A stretch of DNA of 64,000 nucleotides. Origin: CAZGOM01 sp964542875. GTDB taxonomy: Bacteria; Planctomycetota; Phycisphaerae; Phycisphaerales; Phycisphaeraceae. A program made the position numbers and the translations under genes. The notes beneath the pieces are model-generated. The model ran no database searches, was not told the origin of the DNA, and worked only from the letters and a program-made list of their open reading frames with translations. The stretch covers positions 11,871-75,870 of the forward strand of contig CAZIWA010000010.1 in the NCBI GenBank assembly GCA_964542875.1, in the 5' to 3' direction. This document shows, one piece after another, positions 56,747 through 64,000 of this stretch (the first letter of the stretch is position 1; each line of letters opens with the position of its first letter).

Positions 56747-56828
56747 GAATGTGTCATCTTTGCTCTAAGGCCCGGGCATCACCCGGACAATTTTCATTGA
56801 CTCACCGAGAAACCATCGTCGGACTTGC

Positions 56829-57566
56829 TCATTCGGGTTCATAGGTCACGCGCAACACCCAGGGGGCATACCCGTGATAGATGTGGGAATAGAACATCAC
56901 CATGGAACTGGCTTCTTCCACGGTGAACAGCCATCCGTTATTGGGGGCGGCCTTGGTGTACCACATCTCCACGTCCGAAGTAACGTTAAGCACAACTTCG
57001 CCGACTGCCTTGACGCGATAGCTCGCCGTCGAGCCGGTTGCACGATCGCTGGACCCGCCTCGTGCGCCGGGCATGGCCCATTCAACCTTTTTCTCAGGCG
57101 TGTTGTACCGGTACTTGTAGCTGGCGCCGTTGCCCCAGTCCGCAAGCACCCGGTAGACGAAAAACCGAGTATCAGCAGGTGAATAGGTGTACACCGGCAT
57201 CACCAGCTCGGCATTGGTGATGCGCATGCCTTTGGGAATGGCGGTCAAGTCGTATCGAATCAGGATGGAGTGGGTGCTGTTGAGCGTTGCGAGGCTGGCG
57301 CCCCAGATGCCCAAATTGGGTGCGGCTTCATGGCCTGCGTGACTGGAAAGCGGCGCGTCTTCATTCAGGTAGGCGAATTGATCGACAAAGTCCATCGCCG
57401 TGCCACGTGCCGACGAAGGATCGCTGGCAGTAGGCGGAACGGGAAACGACTTGGTCCGCGCGTAAACCGTCGCCGCAGCCGCGCCGACCGTCACAGCCAG
57501 CACCAACGCGATCAGGCTTTTTTTGCGGATCGACCATTTACCGGATTGGGTCTCTTGAAGGTTCAT
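56829..57566 (-). CDS. DNRLRE-type secreted protein
   Basis: The 245-residue product has an N-terminal membrane or signal segment (residues ~18-36, LIALVLAVTVGAAAATVYA), then a beta-rich domain resembling DNRLRE domains: ILIRYDLTAIPKGMRITNAELVMPVY, DWGNGASYKY, PGARGGSSDRATG, VVLNVTSDVEMWYTKAAPNNGWLF. Such domains are found in bacterial surface proteins. It overlaps the preceding propeller gene by ATGA and lies 82 bases before the SHD1/PA14 gene. Confidence 0.83.
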   Translation of the reverse strand: MNLQETQSGKWSIRKKSLIALVLAVTVGAAAATVYARTKSFPVPPTASDPSSARGTAMDFVDQFAYLNEDAPLSSHAGHEAAPNLGIWGASLATLNSTHSILIRYDLTAIPKGMRITNAELVMPVYTYSPADTRFFVYRVLADWGNGASYKYRYNTPEKKVEWAMPGARGGSSDRATGSTASYRVKAVGEVVLNVTSDVEMWYTKAAPNNGWLFTVEEASSMVMFYSHIYHGYAPWVLRVTYEPE

Positions 57567-58855
57567 TTGGCCGGCTTCTCCGGAGGTTTGGGGGTTTCGG
57601 CGATGAACAACTTGTCGGCCCGTTCACTGTATGCGATGGCGCGAACGGTGGGGTTGTTGGCCTTGGCCACGAACACATCCTTGGTCAGCAGGCCCTCAGG
57701 GGTGAGGGTGACCACGCAGATCTGATTCGCCCCACCCGCCACCAGTTGATTGCGCTTGGTCATCAACACGCATTCGCTGTATATCGTCAACCCGGCCACT
57801 GACAGCATTTGCGGCACGCCGGTGGTATACCCATCGGCATGCGCCATCGAATAGAAATAGCCATACCCAAGGGCAGTCGCATAAAAGCGCCAATTCTTGG
57901 GGTTTGGATGCGCTGACAGTCTCAAGTTCGCCCCGGTGAACGGCGGGTAGTACAAAATCATCCACCCCTGCCGGTTATTGGGGTCGAATCCGCCAAACGC
58001 TGCGTTGGCGTTGGTAATGAACGCGCCTTCGCTGCCCACTACGTAACCATTGCCCGTGGGCAGAGAGTCCGCCCCGTACTGATGAAGCGGCCAGTACTTG
58101 ACGATTTCCTTCTTCACCACCACCGTCGCCTTGGTGATCGGGTCTTTCTGCTCGGTGTCTTCCGTGGCGATCATGCCGGTTTTTGGGTCCAGCCCGATGT
58201 ATCCCGCAGCGGAGAAAGACGACTTGGCCGGCGTACGCAGGTTCGGCACGTACAGCTTGTCGCCCTGAGGGCTGAAAGCCATGTCGCCCCAGATGTTGTT
58301 GATATCAAATTGCGTGCCGATGGCGCCCTGGGCCGCCAATGTCAGCTTTCCCGAGGGATCTACGCTGTAGATGATCAGGTGCGGGTACTTCTCATTGACT
58401 GCATCAGCACGCTTGGTTTTCTTGTCATCCGTGTCCTGCCACACATACATCAGAGGCAGCTTCGGATGAAACTTGATGGACAGGACCTGATTGGGGAACT
58501 CCCCCACTTCGGCAATTTTCGGCGTGCTGACGATTTCCGGCGCGCCGGTGGGCTCACCGTTGGGGCCGAGCTTGAAAACGTAAAGCTCCTTGCCTTCCGA
58601 CGCCTTGAGCGCCTGGCTGCCCACCACCAGGATGTTGAACTGATCGCTCACCGCGGCGCAAAATGACCGTGGCACTTCGACTCGCACCAGGCCGGGCATG
58701 GCGTCCTGCTGGGCGAGGGGTTGGCCGGCCTGGGGCACCGTGGTGATCAAGATAGCCCTTTGCGGGACCACTTCCAGAGCAGCCTGCAAGGCACCAGCCA
58801 TCAAGGCGATCGCAGCGACCGTTACGGCTTGAATCAATCCAAACGCGTTCTTCAC
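57563..58855 (-). CDS. Secreted beta-propeller-like protein
   Basis: The 430-residue product begins with a signal peptide (MKNAFGLIQAVTVAAIALMAGALQA). Several WD/NHL-like blades are visible (LYVFKLGPNGEPTGAPEIVSTP, IKFHPKLPLMYVWQDTDDKK, MAFSPQGDKLYVPNL). The start is GTG 58855, overlapping the stop of the DUF4175-like gene by GTGA, which supports coupled translation. Role unknown, possibly ligand or protein binding. It overlaps the DNRLRE-like gene at its 3' end. Confidence 0.82.
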   Translation of the reverse strand: MKNAFGLIQAVTVAAIALMAGALQAALEVVPQRAILITTVPQAGQPLAQQDAMPGLVRVEVPRSFCAAVSDQFNILVVGSQALKASEGKELYVFKLGPNGEPTGAPEIVSTPKIAEVGEFPNQVLSIKFHPKLPLMYVWQDTDDKKTKRADAVNEKYPHLIIYSVDPSGKLTLAAQGAIGTQFDINNIWGDMAFSPQGDKLYVPNLRTPAKSSFSAAGYIGLDPKTGMIATEDTEQKDPITKATVVVKKEIVKYWPLHQYGADSLPTGNGYVVGSEGAFITNANAAFGGFDPNNRQGWMILYYPPFTGANLRLSAHPNPKNWRFYATALGYGYFYSMAHADGYTTGVPQMLSVAGLTIYSECVLMTKRNQLVAGGANQICVVTLTPEGLLTKDVFVAKANNPTVRAIAYSERADKLFIAETPKPPEKPAK

Positions 58856-61800
58856 CGTGCCTCCGAAAGCGATTCGTAGTACTTCTTGACTGCATCCTCG
58901 TAACCGGGAATCACTTGCCAGGCCGGTTCATCCAGCACGCGCCCGCGCACCTTCTGGCTCCGGGGAATGCTGGGTTGGAAGCTTGACTGCGCCTGATCCA
59001 GCACGCGCGCCAGGCTCACGAGCCGGGAGAGCGCATCGGCCTGCATCCGGAAGAGTTCCGGATCGGGATTGCCCTGCATGCGGTCAAGGTTGATCTCAAG
59101 CTCTTTGGCCAGCTTGTCGAGTTCCTCGGTGGGCAGGTAAAGGTTGTTGAGTTCCTTCTTGATCGTCTTCACGCGCTCGATGACCTGCTCTTTGGTCTTG
59201 TTGTTCAGGTCGTACATCTTGTCGAGCATTTCTTTGGTGAACTTCTGCGCGTTGGGGTCCATGCGCTCAACGATCTTGCGCTTGTCCTGCGCCTCACCCA
59301 TGGTGTCGATGGCTTCCTTCTTGAACTTCGCGGAGTCGCGCTGGCTGAAGGTGGTGTCCTTGGAATCGATGTGCTTACCGCCATAGGCAGCCGAAGCGTC
59401 CTGGTCGGGTTCGCCCGGGCCTTCCTTCATCGACCCAGCCGTACGCGGCGAGTTCTCATCGCCGTCCTGAGCCTTATCACGGCCCTTGTCGTTCTTGGTC
59501 ACATCATCCACGTTCTGGCCAAACGCACGGGCGCCGGTTCGGCCTGAGCGGGATGCGCCACCGAAGTTGTTGGGCGGCTGCTTCTGGTTGCCCGTGGCGG
59601 CGGTGGCGGAAGTGGAACTCAAGTCGCCACCCTGCATGCTCACGTCGCCGGCTTCGGCGTTCACGCCGCCGTACTGGGTCCGGTAAGACTCAAAGTCTTC
59701 ACGGATCAGGTCGGCAGCGTCGATAAGCGGCCCCATCAGGTCGTCAAACTTTTCCTGAATTTGAGGCGTAACCGCATTGGCCTGCTTGTCCGACGAGTTG
59801 GGGAAGCTCATGTCCCCGCCTGGTTTGTCGGAAAGGCTCAGCATGTCCAGTTCCTGGCGCTTATCGGATTTGCCGGGGTTGAGGATGCCGTCGGTGGCGG
59901 CCTTGTCGAAGTCGTACAAAACGGATTCGCCCAGCTTGCCTTTGCCCTTCTCGCCGTTGTCTCCGGTTTCACCCATGGTGACGGAGTCTTGAAGCTTGAG
60001 GGCTTTGTCGCCGTTGAGGAGGTCTTCGGTACCGCCGGATTGCAGTTCCTTGATCTTCTCCTGTTCCTTGGCGTTGCTCTCTTCCTTCTTGGCGATTTCC
60101 GTGCGCTTAAGCGCCACGGCGTCCTGCACGGCTTTGAGGTCCGTGTAGATTTTCAGCAGCTTGAGGGCTGCTTCTTCCTGCTTGGGAGCCGCTTCGGCGA
60201 ATTTGCCCGTGCCGGCCAGATCCGCGGCCTGCTGCATGACACCCTTGAGGCCCGCATCATTGAGCTCTTTGCTGGCGACGGTAAACGAACCCGACAACAT
60301 CTTGAGCACTTCAGCTTCAGGATCGTTGTCCACCGGTGTCATGCGCGTGGCCATTTCACCAAAGGCCACCTGGGCCAGACCTGCAAGTTCAAGCACCTTA
60401 AGCTGACGCCCGCGTGCCGACTTTTGAACCAGGTCGACCGACTTGGACGGGTCTGGCGTTTTGTTGGCCAGGGATTCTTCCTTGAGCAGCATTTCACGTT
60501 CGCCAATCATTTTGACGAACGCGGTCATGTTGTTCTTTTCCCATTCGTAGCGGAACTTGGTGTAGTCCGCCAGCGCATTGTCCAGGCCCTTGAGCGTCCG
60601 TTCCTGCACGTTGCGGGCATCAGCCAAAGCAGCCCGGATGGCCTGTCCATGGTCACGCTGGGCAACCGCTTCGAGCACCCGGATGGATTGCACCATTTCC
60701 GTGTCTGCGATCACTGCGATGGAAAGCTTCGGGCCCGGCGCCTGGTCGATCACGCCACGGGCAACCTGGCCGGCCTGGGTGCGCACAAGATCCTGTTGTT
60801 TGGCCATGGCGCGCGTCTGGGTGACGAGGTCCGCCCGGACCTTTTCATCATCCCAGCGGATGTTGGTTTCGGTATCGACTTTGTTGATCCAAGCCGTTGT
60901 GGCCTGCATGGCCTTACGTTCGGCTTCCATCAATTCCTTGATCTGTTTTTCAGACCGGAGGATTTGCTCATAGACCAACTGGTAGCTGGCGCCGTCGCCG
61001 CCCACCATCAGGGCAAACGTGTCGCCCAGGGCCCAGTTGCCGGACTTGGCGGGGTCGCCATCCTGCGCCCGGACAACCACTTCGATGCGCTCGCCTTCAG
61101 TCAACCCAAGTGATTGAATGGAGAGCTTGTAATCCATGTCGAATTTCTTGCGGCCATCGGCGGTTTCCCATGTCTGGATGGGCAACCAGCCTTCATCACG
61201 GCTCGCGCCATTTTCATCGCCCTGCGGAGCGTCGAGCTTTTGCTGATTCACCTTCCGGTAAAACACGCCCACGCGCGCCAGGCCCAAGTCGTCGGTGGCA
61301 GTCACCTTGGTGCTGATGACCGTGTCCGGCAGAATGTCCAACTGCTTTGAGAGCCCGCCGAGATCAACGATGGGAAATTCATCAGGCTTGATCTTGATGC
61401 CATAGCGTGAGCTTCTAAACGGATCGCTGCCGGGGTTTACCGTTTCGATCTGGTAAGCCAGCACATCGCGGAACTCAAACGTACCTTCGTACTGCGTGGG
61501 GCTGAGCTTCTTGAGCTGAAGCCGCTTGATGCCATCGGATGCCACTGCGGGCTTGGGGGCCTCGCCGGCTTCACCGGCATCGGCGCCGGTCACCTGCGCC
61601 GTGGATTTAGACGAGTTGTTGGCTGAGTTCACCCCTACGGTCTGCAGCAGGATATAGGCCGATTCCGCGGGTTGATCCAGCGTGAAGGTTACCTTCGCCT
61701 GCGTGCCGATGAGCGCTTCCAGATCACCCACGCCGGTATTGATGACCTGCTTGGTCAGCTTGCTGTACGCGGGGTAGTCGTATTCCACAGTCATGGCGTT

Positions 61801-62688
61801 GATCTGGGCCGGCGTAGGCACGGAGATGTCGTAACGTTCGGTGGTGTAGTCCCCGCCGATAACGACATAGCCGATCTTTTGATCCACGTTCTTAAACGTG
61901 TAGTAAGCACTGTCCTTGGCGGGATCGACCTTCACGGTTTCCGTCACACGGCCGGACTTTCTGATCTGCACAATCCGGACTTCGTCGGGCGTCTTGCCTT
62001 TGAAAGTCATCTTGATGGGCACATCCGTACCCACACGGGTGGTGATGTTCCCGGGTTCCACCATCACGATCGTCCGGTAGATCGGGTCCACGTTCTTCAA
62101 CGGCATCATGATCCGCTGGAACGCATTGGAAAAATACTGGGGCTGAGCCACGTAGAAGCCCACGCCCACCAATACGATGCAGCCGGCCACCGCGATACGG
62201 ACCACGGCGGGCTTCATCTGCGCCGCTTGTTGGACTTCAATCTGCTGCAGCTTGTTGTAGTTTTCTTCAACGACCGTCTGGCTGAACCCCGCTGCGCGAG
62301 CGCCTTCGCGTGCAAGCTGAATGGAGTTGATGATCCGGTTTTCAAGGCCGCCTGAACGCTTCTCCATCGCCAGGGCGACCTGGTCTTCGGTGAAGTGAAG
62401 TTGCTTCCAGCGCTTGATGAGAGACCAGATCATGTACCCCGCGCCGCCCACAAAGAACAGCAGGATGAAAATCCGCCCCCACATCGGAAGGTGGAAGTAG
62501 TTGTCGGCCAGGAAAGCGACCCAGAGGTAGGCCAGCGGCACGGAGACGATAAGCCCCAGCGCTTCGAGCACGATGAGCATCTTCCATCGCCGGGTGTTCT
62601 TGGCGATAAGTGCGCGCAGGCTGTCGATCATTTTGTTGGTCGGCCCACCGGGCTCACCGGACGGGTTGGGGGTCAATGCCTGAGTCAT
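58852..62688 (-). CDS. DUF4175-like membrane protein
   Basis: The 1,278-residue product has three N-terminal membrane segments (residues ~36-60, 70-90, 163-181). HFTEDQVALAMEKRSGGLENRIINSIQLAREGA and PLKNVDPIYRTIVMVEPGN match the DUF4175 pattern. The middle has Ig-like segments (~200-570), and the C-terminal half is Gln/Lys-rich and coiled-coil-like with a Gly/Asp-rich low-complexity region. It is the first visible gene of the overlapping run and probably connects the cytoplasmic membrane to the secreted partners. A weak AGGT lies upstream of ATG 62688; the 191-base gap before it may hold a promoter (TAGAAT near 62770). Confidence 0.82.
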   Translation of the reverse strand: MTQALTPNPSGEPGGPTNKMIDSLRALIAKNTRRWKMLIVLEALGLIVSVPLAYLWVAFLADNYFHLPMWGRIFILLFFVGGAGYMIWSLIKRWKQLHFTEDQVALAMEKRSGGLENRIINSIQLAREGARAAGFSQTVVEENYNKLQQIEVQQAAQMKPAVVRIAVAGCIVLVGVGFYVAQPQYFSNAFQRIMMPLKNVDPIYRTIVMVEPGNITTRVGTDVPIKMTFKGKTPDEVRIVQIRKSGRVTETVKVDPAKDSAYYTFKNVDQKIGYVVIGGDYTTERYDISVPTPAQINAMTVEYDYPAYSKLTKQVINTGVGDLEALIGTQAKVTFTLDQPAESAYILLQTVGVNSANNSSKSTAQVTGADAGEAGEAPKPAVASDGIKRLQLKKLSPTQYEGTFEFRDVLAYQIETVNPGSDPFRSSRYGIKIKPDEFPIVDLGGLSKQLDILPDTVISTKVTATDDLGLARVGVFYRKVNQQKLDAPQGDENGASRDEGWLPIQTWETADGRKKFDMDYKLSIQSLGLTEGERIEVVVRAQDGDPAKSGNWALGDTFALMVGGDGASYQLVYEQILRSEKQIKELMEAERKAMQATTAWINKVDTETNIRWDDEKVRADLVTQTRAMAKQQDLVRTQAGQVARGVIDQAPGPKLSIAVIADTEMVQSIRVLEAVAQRDHGQAIRAALADARNVQERTLKGLDNALADYTKFRYEWEKNNMTAFVKMIGEREMLLKEESLANKTPDPSKSVDLVQKSARGRQLKVLELAGLAQVAFGEMATRMTPVDNDPEAEVLKMLSGSFTVASKELNDAGLKGVMQQAADLAGTGKFAEAAPKQEEAALKLLKIYTDLKAVQDAVALKRTEIAKKEESNAKEQEKIKELQSGGTEDLLNGDKALKLQDSVTMGETGDNGEKGKGKLGESVLYDFDKAATDGILNPGKSDKRQELDMLSLSDKPGGDMSFPNSSDKQANAVTPQIQEKFDDLMGPLIDAADLIREDFESYRTQYGGVNAEAGDVSMQGGDLSSTSATAATGNQKQPPNNFGGASRSGRTGARAFGQNVDDVTKNDKGRDKAQDGDENSPRTAGSMKEGPGEPDQDASAAYGGKHIDSKDTTFSQRDSAKFKKEAIDTMGEAQDKRKIVERMDPNAQKFTKEMLDKMYDLNNKTKEQVIERVKTIKKELNNLYLPTEELDKLAKELEINLDRMQGNPDPELFRMQADALSRLVSLARVLDQAQSSFQPSIPRSQKVRGRVLDEPAWQVIPGYEDAVKKYYESLSEAR

Positions 62689-62879
62689 GGCAATTTTACC
62701 TGGTCAAAAAGGACATTTACTAAAATTCAGACGACACAGACAGAGCAATGGTTCATCGCTTTTTGGATTCTAGCACACGCGGAGGAACTGGTTAGTGATG
62801 CCCGAAATAAGGATTTAGAGTTTTTTGACCCCAAACCATACCCCCGGCCTCCCCGTGCAGGTCCCATACCATTAAAGAC

Positions 62880-64000
62880 TTACTTAACGGGTTTAAGTTC
62901 CACCGATGCAGCGTCTTCCGTTTGATGCTTGAGCCTCCAGCGGGTCACCCGGGCGTTTCCAGCCGGGCCATCGGTGTTGGCCATTCCATCTTCGGTCACG
63001 ATCAATGCATTGTGGTCGGGCGTGATGGAAATGCCCGACGGGTTCAGGAATTCCTTGTTCTCCAGAACAAATCCAGGGGCGCCGAACCGGATGACCCGGC
63101 TTAGTTCCCTGCCGTTGTCCCAGAGAATGACGAATTCACCACCCCCGCCGGAGTCCCAGAACGGTCCCGGCCCGGGCCCGCGGCAGCCGAACATCACCAA
63201 TGAGCCGGAGGTGGTGATCCCCGTAGGCCAGAAAAGCTTCATTTCCGGGTCTGTGGTGTATTTGTCGGTCACGGTTTTGCCGTTGTCCTCCATTTTCACC
63301 ACCAGATGGTTATCCGTGCAGAGATAAACGTTCCCGCCCACGTCAGCGGCGATGGAGTTCGGGTTGGACATGTTCCGAAACGGCGTTGCGGAGTACAAAA
63401 TCCCCTCAAAGCCAGGCTTGGTGGGGTCGTAAACCTTCATGTTGGAGTAGCCGTTGTTGGGGATGTAAAGCTTTTTGCTGCCCACCGTCGCCAAACTGCT
63501 GACCCAAACCGTGCACACCGGGCCTGCTGGGTTGTTGTCCCAGCCGCCGATCGTGAATTTTTCATCCAGCAGGCCAAGCTGGCCCACCCTGAGGGCGTGG
63601 TGCCCGCCGGAGGGCATGTAACCGATACCGGCCTCATCAACGACAAACGTCCGAAGCCATGCCGGCGGCAGCCCTGTTTTGGAAAGGTCCAACACGCCGT
63701 TGGTGCCCCAGTTGGTGATCTTGGAACCGTCAAGGTTCATTTTCACCACCCGAGGCATGCGGAGCAGACGGTTGGCTTCCCACTCGACCTGTTTCTTTAG
63801 ATTCTGTTTCGCAAACTCTTGCAGCTCCGGGGATTGCGCGGAAAGCACGAGGGTTACGATAACGTTGGGGTTGTCGGATGGCTTGATATTGACCGCATCG
63901 CCCAAAGAAGAGACATAGGTGCCTTTGACCTTCTCTTTTTTCTCATTGAGCCATTCTTTTTCAGGGTTCGGGTCCAACACCAGCACTGGCGTTTCCAGCC
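62880..64000 (-). CDS. Beta-propeller-like protein, N-terminus beyond the window
   Basis: The frame is open to the right edge without a stop, so only the C-terminal ~373 residues are visible. NHL/SMP-30-like repeats can be seen: SNPNSIAADVGGNVYLCTDNHLVVK, LFWPTGITTSGSLVMFGCRG, FLNPSGISITPDHNALIVTEDGM. GTG 63986 is an internal codon and not necessarily a start. It precedes the DUF4175-like gene by 191 bases, so it may be part of the same cluster. Confidence 0.75.
   Translation of the reverse strand, partial: LETPVLVLDPNPEKEWLNEKKEKVKGTYVSSLGDAVNIKPSDNPNVIVTLVLSAQSPELQEFAKQNLKKQVEWEANRLLRMPRVVKMNLDGSKITNWGTNGVLDLSKTGLPPAWLRTFVVDEAGIGYMPSGGHHALRVGQLGLLDEKFTIGGWDNNPAGPVCTVWVSSLATVGSKKLYIPNNGYSNMKVYDPTKPGFEGILYSATPFRNMSNPNSIAADVGGNVYLCTDNHLVVKMEDNGKTVTDKYTTDPEMKLFWPTGITTSGSLVMFGCRGPGPGPFWDSGGGGEFVILWDNGRELSRVIRFGAPGFVLENKEFLNPSGISITPDHNALIVTEDGMANTDGPAGNARVTRWRLKHQTEDAASVELKPVK

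Overview
The window looks like chromosomal DNA of a planctomycete, most likely of the class Phycisphaerae. The evidence is giant secreted proteins that carry a LEPR-XLL-like N-terminal motif (here EARQML / EARQMM), an SHD1 domain, DUF4159 and DUF4175 proteins next to a MoxR/DUF58/BatA cluster, several GFTLIELLVVIAI-type prepilin proteins beside AraC regulators, and a PhyH-family dioxygenase. This is inferred from gene content; there is no rRNA in the window. Codon third positions are GC-rich, and GTG and TTG starts occur.

Left part (1-14.2 kb): two tandem secreted paralogues of unknown role (minus strand), a divergent PurM-like AIR synthetase, a 1,890-residue repeat protein (minus), then typA/bipA (minus), coaE and rho (plus). 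Rho carries a long disordered Ala/Pro and Asn/Gln-rich N-terminus. Middle (14.3-30 kb): a 3,417-residue paralogue of the first giant protein, a decayed single-repeat relic of a third copy, then ymdB-like phosphodiesterase, hsp20 and lon. From 29.7 to 38.2 kb there are two AraC/prepilin groups, one with a PhyH-like oxygenase, a GNAT acetyltransferase, and leuA. leuA is preceded by what looks like a classical attenuation leader: a strong promoter, a 22-codon Leu-rich leader ORF and an intrinsic terminator, all on the minus strand.

Right part (38-64 kb): a lipoprotein and a small unknown protein with a near-perfect sigma-70-type promoter, followed by a long minus-strand cluster reading from the right edge to 40.65 kb. 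Its order is beta-propeller (partial), DUF4175-like membrane protein, second propeller, DNRLRE-like, SHD1/PA14/PKD/TPR protein, beta-helix protein, three DUF4159 proteins, MoxR AAA+ ATPase, DUF58, BatA-like vWA protein and a second vWA membrane protein. Five of the junctions have 4-base ATGA/GTGA overlaps or sit within about 80 bases, so the cluster is probably one or two operons. A plausible reading is a MoxR/vWA membrane assembly or chaperone system with dedicated secreted clients; the function is not known.

The observations most worth checking are the leu attenuator with its possibly leaderless leader peptide, the HxG motif in the PhyH protein, the six-repeat giant proteins with a relic third copy, the palindrome inside the promoter region of the first giant gene, and the single/double-domain DUF4159 triplet.
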